Shown here: piece after piece, positions 43,401-52,422 of the stretch | How positions within the stretch are numbered: position 1 is the stretch's first letter | Layout: every line of letters starts with the position of its first letter | Source of the DNA: Branchiibius cervicis | Lineage (GTDB): Bacteria > Actinomycetota > Actinomycetes > Actinomycetales > Dermatophilaceae | Direction: 5' to 3' | NCBI RefSeq assembly: GCF_042661605.1 | Contig: NZ_JBHSWJ010000002.1 | Coordinates: forward strand, 744,001-808,000 | DNA: 64,000 bases | Made by a program: the position numbers and the translations under genes | The notes under the pieces: generated by a model | The model's input: the letters and a program-made list of their open reading frames with translations, nothing else | What the model was told of the DNA's origin: nothing | Database searches by the model: none

Positions 43401-44681
43401 GTGCCCGAACCCGTTTCCCGCTCCGCGGCTCGCAGCCGCGCTCGCACCGCTGTTCTCCGCCGCCGCATCCTGGCCGCCGTCCTGGTGGTCCTGGTCGCGG
43501 CCGGTGTCACCGGTGGACTGCTCCTTCACCACCTGAACGGCAACATCCGCACCCAGAACCTGGTGGGCGTCGGCACCGCCAAGGAGAAGAAATCGGGTCC
43601 GATCAACATCCTGGTGATGGGTTCGGACACCCGCGACGGGCAGGCCAACTGCGCCCTGGGCGGAGCGTGTGCGAAAGAGACGACCACGTCGAACGCCGCC
43701 GCCGAGTCCGATGGCGCGAACGCCGATGTGATCATGGTGGTCCACGTCGCCGCCGACCGGTCGAACGCCTCGGTGCTGAGCATTCCGCGCGACACCGTGG
43801 TCAAGATCCCCGCCTGCACCAACGACGGCAAGACCATCCCGGCGCGCACCGACCGGATCAACGCCAGCCTGATGGGCGGACCCTCCTGTACCGCGCAAAC
43901 CGTCGGTCAGCTGACCGGGATCACCATCAACCACTTCGTGGTTATCGACTTCGCCGGAGTCGTGACCATGTCCGATGCCGTCGGGGGAGTGCAGGTGTGC
44001 GTTGACAACAACGTCTACGACACCTACTCGCACCTGAAGCTGGCCAAGGGCACGCACACGCTGGAAGGCAAAGCGGCGCTGGAGTTCCTGCGGACCCGGC
44101 ACGGCTTCGGAGACGGCGGAGACGTCGGCCGGACCGTCGCCCAGCACTTGTTCCTGTCCTCGATGATCCGCCAGGTCGAATCCGCCTCGACCCTGGCGAA
44201 CCCGGTGAAGGTCTACAACCTGGCCGACGCCGCGACCAAGGCAGTGACCGTCGATGACGACCTCGGCTCCGTGACCGCGCTGAGTAGCTTGCTTCTGGAG
44301 ATCAAGGACGTCCCAAGCAGCCGGATCACCTTCGTGACCACGCCGACCGACTACAACCCGGCGAACAAGAACGAACTGATCGTGGCGCCCAACGCCGCGG
44401 CGCTGTTCGCCAAGATCGCCGGCGACCAGGCGTTGTCGCAGAAAAAGACGTCGACCGCCAAGAGCCCGTCGACCTCCGCCTCCTCCTCTGCCTCCCGTAC
44501 GCCGACCCCCACTCCCAGCGTATCGTCCAGTTCGCCGGCGCCGGACTACGCGACGACGGCGGACGCGGCTACCGGCTGCGCGCAGGTCAGCACCTACCGC
44601 ACGGTGTCATTGCATGGGGTGCCGATGACCCCCATCCGCGCCTACGAGCTGGCCCAGGACGTGCCGGACTCAGCCAACTAG
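43401..44681 (+). CDS. LytR-CpsA-Psr (LCP) family wall-polymer transferase
   Basis: The 426-residue membrane-anchored protein has one N-terminal helix (ILAAVLVVLVAAGVTGGLLL), the LCP domain with NILVMGSDTRDGQ, ADVIMVVHVAADRS, VLSIPRDTVVKIP, HFVVIDFAGVV and EFLRTRHGFGDGGDVGRTVAQ, and a Ser/Thr-rich C-terminal tail. LCP enzymes attach teichoic-acid-like or arabinogalactan-type polymers to peptidoglycan. GTG 43401 is preferred; a TTG at 43371 would add ten residues. It may be transcribed with the Tad genes. Confidence 0.88.
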   Translation: MPEPVSRSAARSRARTAVLRRRILAAVLVVLVAAGVTGGLLLHHLNGNIRTQNLVGVGTAKEKKSGPINILVMGSDTRDGQANCALGGACAKETTTSNAAAESDGANADVIMVVHVAADRSNASVLSIPRDTVVKIPACTNDGKTIPARTDRINASLMGGPSCTAQTVGQLTGITINHFVVIDFAGVVTMSDAVGGVQVCVDNNVYDTYSHLKLAKGTHTLEGKAALEFLRTRHGFGDGGDVGRTVAQHLFLSSMIRQVESASTLANPVKVYNLADAATKAVTVDDDLGSVTALSSLLLEIKDVPSSRITFVTTPTDYNPANKNELIVAPNAAALFAKIAGDQALSQKKTSTAKSPSTSASSSASRTPTPTPSVSSSSPAPDYATTADAATGCAQVSTYRTVSLHGVPMTPIRAYELAQDVPDSAN

Positions 44682-45136
44682 TTGCGGCGGGCGATGTCGG
44701 CGTTCAGCGCGAGCGCGAAGGCACCCCACGCGGCGTACGGCGTCAGCATCAGCGCCGAGGCACGGTCCACCGTGGCGCTGCGCCGGATCAGGTCCAGGGT
44801 GCTGACCTCCAGCACCGCCTGAACGGCCACGGAGGTCTTGACCTGCTCACCGACGAAGTACACCCAGGTGAATGCGGTGTTCAGGGCCAGGTTCGCGCCC
44901 AGCGCCACGGCGTAGTCGCGGCGTTCCTTGTCGCTGGGTAGCCGTTCCAGGGTCCGGGCCGAGGCCAGCGCGGTCAACGAGTAGATGGTGGTCCACGCCG
45001 GGGCGAACAGCCAGGCGGGCGGCTGCCAGGAGGGCTTCTTCAGGCCCTGGTACCACGGTGAGTCAGGCTTGGTTCCCAGTGTCCCGAGCGCGGCACAGGC
45101 GGCGACGGCGGGAGCGGTCCACTTCAGGTAGCGCAT
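44678..45136 (-). CDS. TspO/MBR family membrane protein
   Basis: The 152-residue protein has five hydrophobic helices and the TspO motif WYQGLKKPSWQPPAWLFAPAWTTIYSLTALA. TspO proteins bind porphyrins and sterol-like ligands and are linked to stress. The stop codon overlaps the convergent LCP stop by four bases. It lies 16 bases downstream of prfB on the same strand. Confidence 0.9.
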   Translation of the reverse strand: MRYLKWTAPAVAACAALGTLGTKPDSPWYQGLKKPSWQPPAWLFAPAWTTIYSLTALASARTLERLPSDKERRDYAVALGANLALNTAFTWVYFVGEQVKTSVAVQAVLEVSTLDLIRRSATVDRASALMLTPYAAWGAFALALNADIARRN

Positions 45137-45152
45137 GGGTCCGATGCTGGCA

Positions 45153-46259
45153 TCAGTCCTTGTCGGCAGAAAGCTTCCAACGGATACCCGCTTCGATGAA
45201 CCCGTCGATGTCGCCGTCGAACACGGCGGTGGGATTGCCGACCTCGTGCTCGGTGCGCAGATCCTTGACCATCTGGTACGGGTTCAGCACGTAGGACCGC
45301 ATCTGGTCACCCCAGCTGGCCTTGATGTCTCCGGCCAGTTCCTTCTTCTCGGCCGCCTCCTGCTCCTTGCGCAGCAACAGCAGGCGCGACTGCAGCACGC
45401 GCAGGGCCGCGGCGCGGTTCTGGATCTGGCTCTTCTCGTTCTGCATCGAGACCACGATGCCGGTGGGTATGTGCGTCATCCGGACCGCGGAGTCGGTGGT
45501 GTTGACGCTCTGACCGCCGGGGCCGGAGGAGCGGAACACATCGACCTTGATCTCGTTCTCGGGGATCTCGATCGAGTCGGTGGACTCGATCAGCGGCACA
45601 ACCTCCACCGCCGCGAAGCTGGTCTGTCGCCGGCCCTGGTTGTCGAACGGGCTGATCCGCACCAACCGGTGCGTACCCGCCTCCACCTGTAGGTTCCCGT
45701 AGGCGTAGGGCACGTTGACCTCGAAGGTGGCACTCTTCAGGCCCGCCTCCTCGGCGTACGACGTGTCCATGACCTTCGTCGGATAGCCGTGCCGCTCGGC
45801 CCAGCGCAGGTACATCCGCATCAGCATCTCGGCGAAGTCGGCCGCGTCGACGCCGCCGGCGCCGGACCGGATGGTGATCACGGCTGCCCGCTCGTCGTAC
45901 TCACCGGACAGCAGGGTGCGGACCTCGAGTTCGCCGACGTCCTTGGTCAAGGTCATCAGATCCGCCTCGGCCTCAGCCAGCGTGTCGGCGTCACCCTCCT
46001 CCTGACCCATCTCGACCAGGACCTCCAGGTCGTCGATGCGGCTGTCCATCGACTCGACGCGTTCGAGCTCGGAGTTGGCGCGCGACAGGGCCGAGGTCAC
46101 TTCCTGGGCGTGCTCGGGGTCGTCCCACAGGTCCGGCGCCCCGGACTTGGCCTCCAGATCGCTGATCCGGGCGCGCAGCGAGTCCAGATCCGTCACCTCG
46201 CGGACCGAGTCCATCGTGGTGCGCAGTTTCTTGATCTCTTCGGGGAAGTCGACAGCCAC
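45153..46259 (-). CDS. prfB: Peptide chain release factor 2
   Basis: The 368-residue RF2 has the stop-codon-reading motif SPF in RISPFDNQGRRQ and the catalytic GGQ in SSGPGGQSVNTTDSAVR. It releases peptides at UGA and UAA. The ATG at 46259 opens MAVDFPEEIKKLR; there is no internal UGA, so this prfB does not use the +1 frameshift seen in enterobacteria. It is head-to-head with ftsE, whereas in most actinobacteria prfB and ftsE point the same way. Confidence 0.95.
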   Translation of the reverse strand: MAVDFPEEIKKLRTTMDSVREVTDLDSLRARISDLEAKSGAPDLWDDPEHAQEVTSALSRANSELERVESMDSRIDDLEVLVEMGQEEGDADTLAEAEADLMTLTKDVGELEVRTLLSGEYDERAAVITIRSGAGGVDAADFAEMLMRMYLRWAERHGYPTKVMDTSYAEEAGLKSATFEVNVPYAYGNLQVEAGTHRLVRISPFDNQGRRQTSFAAVEVVPLIESTDSIEIPENEIKVDVFRSSGPGGQSVNTTDSAVRMTHIPTGIVVSMQNEKSQIQNRAAALRVLQSRLLLLRKEQEAAEKKELAGDIKASWGDQMRSYVLNPYQMVKDLRTEHEVGNPTAVFDGDIDGFIEAGIRWKLSADKD

Positions 46260-46407
46260 GATTGTCCAGGTTACTTCGCCGGGCCGGGTCCGGCGGAATC
46301 GCGGGAGTTCGTCGACTCCCGGCGTGCCGTGTCAATCCGCGGCCGCGGGGAACGTAGGTTCGACCCGGACCTGTCCGCCATCGCGACCCGGAGCACTCCT
46401 ACACACC
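46260..46407. promoter_or_regulatory. Divergent prfB-ftsE region
   Basis: 148 bases between head-to-head genes. It contains an inverted repeat CGGGAGT-N6-ACTCCCG at 46302-46321, which could be an operator or a transcript hairpin. No consensus -10/-35 pair was found. Confidence 0.35.
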
Positions 46408-47114
46408 GTGATTCTGCTCGACCATGTGACCAAGCGGTACGACACCTCCTCTGCTCCAGCGCTCGATGACGTCAGCGTGGAGATCGAGCGCGGTGAGTTC
46501 GCGTTCGTCGTCGGCGCCTCCGGGTCGGGTAAGTCGACCTTGTTGCGACTGGTGACCCGGGAGGTCGCGCCGACCCACGGCCGGATCCAGGTGGCCGGTC
46601 ACAACTTGGCGGACATGCCCGAGCGGCGTATCCCGGCGCTGCGCCGGGAGGTCGGTGTGGTGTTCCAGGACTTCCGGCTGCTCGAGGGCAAGACGGTCCA
46701 GCAGAACGTCGCCTTCGTGCTGCAGGTGCTGGGTGCCAAACGGCGCCGGATCAAACAACAGGTGCCCGAGGCTCTGGAACTGGTGGGCCTGGCCGACAAG
46801 GCCAAGCGGTTGCCGCACGAACTGTCCGGTGGCGAGCAGCAGCGTGTCGCGATCGCGCGGGCGGTGGTCAAGGAGCCGCCGATCCTGTTGGCCGACGAGC
46901 CCACCGGCAACCTCGATCCGGAAACCAGCCAGGAGATCATGCGGCTACTGCAACGGATCAACAAGACCGGCACCACCGTCGTGGTGGCCACCCACGAGCG
47001 CGGCATCGTCGATGAGTCCCGTAAGCGGGTCATCGAGTTGCGCGACGGGGTCCTGGTCCGTGACGAGCAGGAGGGCGCGTACGACGCGAGTCAGCCGGGG
47101 AGGCCGATCGCTGA
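46408..47114 (+). CDS. ftsE: Cell-division ATP-binding protein FtsE (frameshifted at its 3' end in this sequence)
   Basis: The 235-residue ATPase starts at GTG 46408 (VILLDHVTKRYD) and has Walker A VVGASGSGKST, the signature ELSGGEQQRVAIARA, Walker B ILLADEPTGNLD and VVATHERGIV. FtsEX transmits divisome signals to a peptidoglycan hydrolase. After GAYDASQPG the frame misses the expected stop: a G4 run (47097-47100) lacks one base. With five Gs the protein ends GEADR and a TGA overlaps the ftsX ATG. As written, the frame would run on to 47496 within ftsX. Confidence 0.9.
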
Positions 47115-48031
47115 TGCGGTTGCGATTCATCCTGGGCGAAGTGGGCAGCGGCCTGCGGCGCAACGCCTCGATGTTCGTCTCGGTCGTTCTGGTCGCGATG
47201 GTCTCGTTGTTCTTCCTCGGCGCCGGGCTGCTTGCCCAGCGCGAGGTGAACCTGGCCAAGGGGTACTGGTACGACAAGGTCCAGGTCTCGGTGTTCATGT
47301 GCACCGCGCAATCCAGCGACGTTCCTTCCTGCTCCGGCGGCGCGGTGACGCCCGCGCAGCAGGAGGCGATCAAGCACCAGTTGGAGTCCATGAAGCCACT
47401 GGTCGAGCAGGTGTACTACGAGAGCGCCCAGGACGCCTACGCGCGGTTCAAAGAACAGTTCGCCGGGTCGCCCTACCTGTCCCAGGTGACGGTTGACTCG
47501 ATGCCCAGTTCGTTCCGGGTCAAACTCTCCGACCCGGCGCGCTACGACGACGTCGTCCAGGCCTTCGACGGGACGGCCGGCGTGGAGGCGGTCAGTGATC
47601 AGACCAAGGTGCTGGACTCGTTCTTCAAGTTGCTGAACGTGATCAGCATCGGCGCTGCGGTCCTGGCGGTCGTCATGGTGTTGTGTTCGATCCTGTTGAT
47701 CAGCACCACCATCCGCCAGGTCGCGTTCACCCGTCGACGGCAGGTGAACATCATGCGGATGGTGGGTGCTTCCAAGGCGACGATCTCCTTGCCGTTCATC
47801 ATCGAGACGACGACCGCTGCCCTCGTCGGTGCGGCGCTCGCAGTCGGATTGCTTTGGGCGATGGTGCATTTCGGGGTGAGCCAACTGGTGTCGTCCCCGA
47901 CCGACGGGACGATCATCAGCATCATCACGACGCGCGACGTCTGGGTGATTGCACCGTGGTTGGTGGGCGGAGCGCTCATACTGGCTTTGGTGACGTCGTG
48001 GATCACGTTGCGACGGCAGGTGCAGGTATGA
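47114..48031 (+). CDS. ftsX: Cell-division permease-like protein FtsX
   Basis: The 305-residue protein starts MRLRFILGEVGSGLRRNASM and has four membrane helices with a large extracytoplasmic loop between the first two (~45-175). That loop contains two Cys (FMCTAQSSDVPSC) as in other actinobacterial FtsX. It ends with TTIRQVAFTRRRQVNIMRMVGAS and two further helices. FtsX relays FtsE ATPase cycles to an extracellular hydrolase; the next gene supplies a candidate. Confidence 0.93.
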   Translation: MRLRFILGEVGSGLRRNASMFVSVVLVAMVSLFFLGAGLLAQREVNLAKGYWYDKVQVSVFMCTAQSSDVPSCSGGAVTPAQQEAIKHQLESMKPLVEQVYYESAQDAYARFKEQFAGSPYLSQVTVDSMPSSFRVKLSDPARYDDVVQAFDGTAGVEAVSDQTKVLDSFFKLLNVISIGAAVLAVVMVLCSILLISTTIRQVAFTRRRQVNIMRMVGASKATISLPFIIETTTAALVGAALAVGLLWAMVHFGVSQLVSSPTDGTIISIITTRDVWVIAPWLVGGALILALVTSWITLRRQVQV

Positions 48032-49344
48032 GAGGCAAGGGAGTCTTCCGGATGCGGGCGGTGCGAACAGGTCTGGTGACCGTGACGCTGTTGGGCACGC
48101 TCGCCCTGGGCACGCACGCGTACGCTGACGACCCTGACGCGCAGAAGCACAAGGTCGACCAGCACATCTCGCAGCTGCAGGACGATCTGGACGACACCAG
48201 CGCCGCACTGATCGCCGCCAACAACAAGCTGAACGCCACGAACGCGAAGGTGGCCGCGGCGACCAAGACGTTGCAGGACAAACAGGCTGAAGTGATCTCG
48301 GCCCAGAACCACCAACGCGACATTGCTGCACAGCTGCAGATCGCCGACGCCAATGAAGCGCAGGGCAAGGCCGATCTGTCCGCCAACGCCGCGGCCCAGA
48401 CCAAGACCCGTGCTCTGGTCGGCGGGATCGCTCGCCAGAGTTACATGTCCGGCGGCCTCGGTTCGCTGGGACTGACCCTGAACCTGTTGACGTCCAACGA
48501 CAACACCGACCTCACGGTGGCCGATGTCGTCATGCGCCAACAGGGTTCGGTGCTGTCGAACCTGACCAGCCAGCGCGCGGCCCAGCAAGCGGCGCAGGAC
48601 CGGGTCAGCGCCGCCAAGCGCCGGGTCGCCCAGCTCAAGATCGACGCGGACAACGCGCTCACCCGGGCCAACGTGGCCCGCGACGCGGCGACGAAGGCCC
48701 GCAACGACCTGGTGGCGTTGCAGAAGACGCAGTCCCAGCAGAAGGCGGACCTGGAGAAGCAGAAGTCCGCCGAACTGGCCAACCTCAAGAAGGAGCAGGC
48801 TGAATCCGCCCGGCTGTCGAAGGTGCTGGCGCAGCGAGCGGCGGCTGCGAAGGCCGCTGCGGCCAAGAACGCGGCCCTGCGCGCGAAGGCGGCCGCGAAC
48901 GCCCGGCAGCAGGCGGCTGCGCAGAGCAGTGGCGACACCTCGGGGCTCTTCCTGACCCCGCCCATGCCGGTCAGCACCATCCGCTCCGGCTTCGGCATGC
49001 GGCTGAATCCCGTGCTGCACATCTGGCTCATGCACGAAGGTGACGACTTCCCCTTCCCGTGCGGCACCCCGGTGTACGCCGCAGCGGCCGGGACCGTCAT
49101 CAGCACCTCTTACGACCCGGTGGCGGGCAACCACGTCGTCATCGATCACGGTCTGGTCGGCAGCGTCGACCTGGGCACGTGGTATGCCCACCTGTCCCGG
49201 TTCGCAACCAAACCCGGCACCTCCGTGAAAAAGGGTCAGCTGATCGGCTACTCCGGTACGACGGGCCGCTCCACCGGATGCCACTTGCACTTCGCCGTGA
49301 TGGAGGACGGGCGCGCGGTCAATCCGCTGACCTGGCTGACCTGA
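48028..49344 (+). CDS. M23 peptidoglycan endopeptidase with coiled coil, EnvC-like FtsX partner
   Basis: The 438-residue secreted protein has a signal peptide (TLLGTLALGTHAYAD), two long Ala/Gln/Lys-rich coiled-coil regions (~45-125 and ~185-300), and a C-terminal M23/LytM domain (~315-438). Metal ligands are in HEGDDF and HLHF. In EnvC and PcsB/RipC the coiled coil binds FtsX and controls the hydrolase; adjacency to ftsEX (ATGA overlap with ftsX) fits. An active M23 site suggests it cuts peptidoglycan itself, unlike EnvC, which activates amidases. Confidence 0.9.
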   Translation: MRGKGVFRMRAVRTGLVTVTLLGTLALGTHAYADDPDAQKHKVDQHISQLQDDLDDTSAALIAANNKLNATNAKVAAATKTLQDKQAEVISAQNHQRDIAAQLQIADANEAQGKADLSANAAAQTKTRALVGGIARQSYMSGGLGSLGLTLNLLTSNDNTDLTVADVVMRQQGSVLSNLTSQRAAQQAAQDRVSAAKRRVAQLKIDADNALTRANVARDAATKARNDLVALQKTQSQQKADLEKQKSAELANLKKEQAESARLSKVLAQRAAAAKAAAAKNAALRAKAAANARQQAAAQSSGDTSGLFLTPPMPVSTIRSGFGMRLNPVLHIWLMHEGDDFPFPCGTPVYAAAAGTVISTSYDPVAGNHVVIDHGLVGSVDLGTWYAHLSRFATKPGTSVKKGQLIGYSGTTGRSTGCHLHFAVMEDGRAVNPLTWLT

Positions 49345-49384
49345 CCGGGATATGAATTTGCGGCCGGTTCGTAGACTGGCCGGT

Positions 49385-49870
49385 ATGGCCAAAGAGACCG
49401 GTCGCAAAGTGATCGCACAGAACAAGAAGGCCCGTCACGACTTCCTCATCGAGGGCACCGTCGAGGCGGGTCTGGTTCTGACCGGCACCGAGGTCAAGAG
49501 TCTGCGGATGGGCCGCGCGTCGCTGGTCGACGGATTCGCCAGCGAGCGCGACGGCGAACTGTGGCTGGAGAACGTCTACATCCCGGAGTACCTGCAAGGC
49601 ACCTGGACCAATCACGCGGCCCGGCGGCGGCGCAAGCTGCTGCTGCACCGGCACCAGATCGACAAGCTGGTCGTCGCGTCGCGGGAGTCGGGTCACACGT
49701 TGATCCCGCTCGCGCTGTACTTCGTCGACGGCCGGGCCAAGGTCGAACTTGCGGTCGCCAAGGGTAAGAAGCTGCACGACAAGCGCCAGACGCTGCGCGA
49801 GCGGCAGGACAACCGGGAGGCCCAACGGGCCATGTCGGTGCGGCTGAAGCGCGGCGCGGGCGCCGGCTGA
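49385..49870 (+). CDS. smpB: SsrA-binding protein SmpB
   Basis: The 161-residue protein has the SmpB core ARHDFLIEGTVEAGLVLTGTEVKSLR, YIPEYLQGT and the basic tail KKLHDKRQTLRERQDNREAQRAM. It delivers tmRNA to stalled ribosomes. ATG 49385 starts MAKETGRK; the frame upstream has no family match. The usual ssrA gene is not seen in the bases after it. Order ftsE-ftsX-M23-smpB is common in actinobacteria. Confidence 0.93.
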   Translation: MAKETGRKVIAQNKKARHDFLIEGTVEAGLVLTGTEVKSLRMGRASLVDGFASERDGELWLENVYIPEYLQGTWTNHAARRRRKLLLHRHQIDKLVVASRESGHTLIPLALYFVDGRAKVELAVAKGKKLHDKRQTLRERQDNREAQRAMSVRLKRGAGAG

Positions 49871-49875
49871 GGCGC

Positions 49876-50496
49876 TCAGGCGCTGACGAGCCACCCATCG
49901 CGCACCTCGAAGGTCGAGGCGCCGATACCGATCCGGTCGCCCTCGTGCAGACGCGTGGTCTGCACCCGGCGTCCGTTGACGAAGGTCCCGTTGCGGCTGC
50001 CGAGGTCCTCGATGATCAGGCCCTGGTCGTCCGCGCTGATGCGCGCATGATGGCGAGACACGAGCATGTCGTCCAGCACGATCGAATTGGAGCGGGCGCG
50101 GCCCAGCGTGAGGCTGTCGTCGTCGTCGGCGGCGGGCTCGGGCGGCGCAGCCGGGGCAGGTGCCGCCATCGCCGGTTCCGGCTCACCGGACAGTGCCTCG
50201 GGGCTGGTGTGGTGCTCGGCCCACACCTGGTGGACCTCCTCGGCGGTGTGCGCGGTGCCGCCTTGCACCCACGGCTGCGCGTAGTCAGCCGAGGGCGCAT
50301 CCGGAGCGGGGGCGGGTTCGTCGAGGGCCGGGTCGTAGGCGGGCGCCGGCGACTCGACGTACGCCGCGTGCCTGGGTTCGGGGGTGGCCGACCCGGACCG
50401 GCGGGCGGGCGGGCCCTGCCAGGCAGGCTGGTCGGCCGATGCCGATGCATCCCCCCACGAGATCGGCGTCGCAGGACGGACTTCAGGCTGATTCAT
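49876..50496 (-). CDS. FHA-domain protein with disordered N-terminus
   Basis: The 206-residue protein has a Pro/Ala/Glu-rich disordered region (~1-125) and a C-terminal FHA domain with LGRARSNSIVLDDMLVSRHHARI and EDLGSRNGTFVNGRRVQ. FHA domains bind phosphothreonine, so it is probably read by Ser/Thr kinase signalling. Partners are not evident nearby. It is convergent with smpB. Confidence 0.88.
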   Translation of the reverse strand: MNQPEVRPATPISWGDASASADQPAWQGPPARRSGSATPEPRHAAYVESPAPAYDPALDEPAPAPDAPSADYAQPWVQGGTAHTAEEVHQVWAEHHTSPEALSGEPEPAMAAPAPAAPPEPAADDDDSLTLGRARSNSIVLDDMLVSRHHARISADDQGLIIEDLGSRNGTFVNGRRVQTTRLHEGDRIGIGASTFEVRDGWLVSA

Positions 50497-50616
50497 CGGT
50501 GCTCCATGCGGGAATCGTCACAGTGCTGGCCACTCTAGTGACGGTTACGGTCGCGGTGGCCGTACGGCAGACTAGTCTCTCCGCCCATTGTCGCCGGACC
50601 GGAGTGTTGAGGAACC

Positions 50617-52076
50617 ATGCCCGATCAGATTGGCCCGACCCACAACGGCCGCCACCGAGTCGTCATCATCGGATCCGGCTTCGGGGGCTGTTCGCCGCCC
50701 GCAAGCTGGCTCGCCTCGATGTCGATGTCCTGCTGATCTCCAGCACGACGCACCACCTGTTCCAGCCGTTGCTCTACCAGGTGGCCACCGGCATCCTGTC
50801 CGAGGGAGTCATCGCGCCCTCGACCCGGGACGTCCTGTCGCGCAAGCGCAACGTCACCGTCCTCTTCGGTCACGTGCGGGACATCGATGTCGAGAAAAAG
50901 GTCGTCACCGCCGACGCACTGGACACGACCAACAGCTACGACTACGACACGCTGATCGTCGCAGCCGGTGCGGGACAGTCCTACTTCGGCCACGACGAGT
51001 TCTCCCGGTTCGCACCGGGCATGAAGAGCATCGACGACGCCCTCGAGCTGCGGGGCCGGATCTTCGGCTCCTTCGAACTGGCGGAGCTGGCGGCCAGCGG
51101 GGGCTATCACGACGACGTACCGCGCCTGATGACCTTCGTGGTCGTCGGTGCCGGTCCGACCGGGGTGGAGATGGCCGGGCAGATCGCCGAACTGTCGCGG
51201 CGCACGATCTCCAAGGACTTCCGGTACATCAATCCCAAGGACACCAAGGTGATCCTGCTGGATGCGGCGTCGCAGGTACTCCCGGCGTTCGGTGACCGCC
51301 TCGGCGGCAAGGCGCAGAAGAAGCTGGAGCAGCTCGGCGTCGATGTGCAGTTGGGCGCGAAGGTCATCGACGTGGACGCCAACGGGATCAACGTCGAGGA
51401 CTCGGATGGCAACCGGCGCAGGATCATCGCGCTGTGCAAGGTGTGGGCGGCCGGTGTGCAGGCCAGCCCGTTGGGCAAGATCCTGGGCGATCAGACGGGG
51501 GCCGAGGTCGATCGGGCGGGCCGCATCTCGGTCAACCCCGATCTGACGCTGCCCGGTCACCCGGAGATCTTCGTGGTCGGCGACATGATGTCCCTGGACA
51601 AGTTGCCCGGTGTGGCGCAGGTAGCCATCCAGGGCGGTCACTTCGCCGCCAAGCAGGTGAAGAACCGGTTGCACGGCAAACCGACCGACCCGCAGTTCCA
51701 CTACAAGGACAAGGGTTCGATGGCGACCATCTCCCGGTTCAGCGCGGTTGCCTCGGTCGGCAAGCTACGGCTGTCGGGGTTCCTGGCCTGGTTGATGTGG
51801 TTGGCCGTCCACCTGTTCTACATCATCGGCTTCAAGAGCCAGTTCACGACGTTCTTCCACTGGCTGGTGTCGTTCCTGGGGCGGGCCCGCGGCGAGCGGA
51901 CCAGCACCGAGCAGCAGATCTACGGACGCCTGGCGATCCACAAACTGGGTGACAGTTTCACCCCGTCGGCGGATCTGCCCCGCCGGGCGACGACCGGGGA
52001 CGGTCAACCGCTGGTCGATCCGGACGCCCCGGACGACGTCGTACCCCGGTCGTACGGCGCCCGTCCGGGGGTCTGA
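50617..52076 (+). CDS. ndh: Type II NADH:quinone oxidoreductase (frameshifted near its 5' end in this sequence)
   Basis: The repaired protein has 486 residues. FAD motif VVIIGSGFGGLFAARKLA at ~15-32, STTHHLFQPLLYQVATG, NAD motif VVVGAGPTGVEMAGQIAEL, FVVGDMMSLDKLPGVAQVAIQGG, and a C-terminal membrane-binding helix pair near WLMWLAVHLFYIIGF. It passes electrons from NADH to menaquinone without pumping. The ATG at 50617 follows GTTGAGG. A G5 run (50683-50687) within the FAD motif should be G6; without the sixth G the frame is lost at once. Confidence 0.88.
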
Positions 52077-52081
52077 CCGGG

Positions 52082-52305
52082 TCAGCCGGCGCGGCCCGCG
52101 AGGGCGACCAAGACTCCTGCCGTCGCGAAGTACTTGTTGGATCCCAGGTCGCGGATGGACTTGATGCCGAGCAGTTCCTGCAACGCCTCGGCGTGCTGGG
52201 GGTCAGGCCCGCGAGCGCGTCGACCGGGGCGTCGAGGATTTCTTCGAGCGTCTTGTCCTCGTACGCCTTGTCAAGGGCCTTGGTGAGGTCCACGGATACA
52301 GCCAT
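52082..52305 (-). CDS. Small helix-hairpin-helix-like protein (frameshifted in this sequence)
   Basis: The repaired protein has 74 residues: MAVSVDLTKALDKAYEDKTL, then EEILDAPVDALAGLTPQHAE and LLGIKSIRDLGSNKYFATAGV. The last segment looks like a helix-hairpin-helix (GIKSIRDL) as in RNA polymerase alpha C-terminal and DNA-repair proteins. The break is a G5 run (52198-52202) that should be G6. A strong AAGGAG precedes the ATG at 52305. Function unknown. Confidence 0.65.
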
Positions 52306-52422
52306 CGGAGTGCTCCTTATCAGGTGAGCGTCGGAGGTTCCGACGCTGGTGCGCACCGTGGCGTAGGTAGCTGAACCATGCCTGAATGTCGTGTGGCGTG
52401 TCGGCGTGCCTAAGGTGTCCGC

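Noticed and set aside
45153..46259. Programmed +1 frameshift in prfB
   Set aside because: The reading frame is open from ATG to stop with no early UGA.
46302..46321. Inverted repeat before ftsE taken as a terminator
   Set aside because: No gene ends there, the stem has only seven pairs and there is no T tract; kept only as a possible regulatory element.
49871..50616. tmRNA (ssrA) next to smpB
   Set aside because: The bases after smpB are the FHA gene and the ndh upstream region; no tRNA-like ends or tag sequence were recognised.
50683..50687. Programmed -1 frameshifting on G5 in ndh and the similar sites
   Set aside because: Eleven unrelated genes with the same G/C-run context, no shared slippery heptamer and no conserved downstream structure; sequencing loss is simpler.
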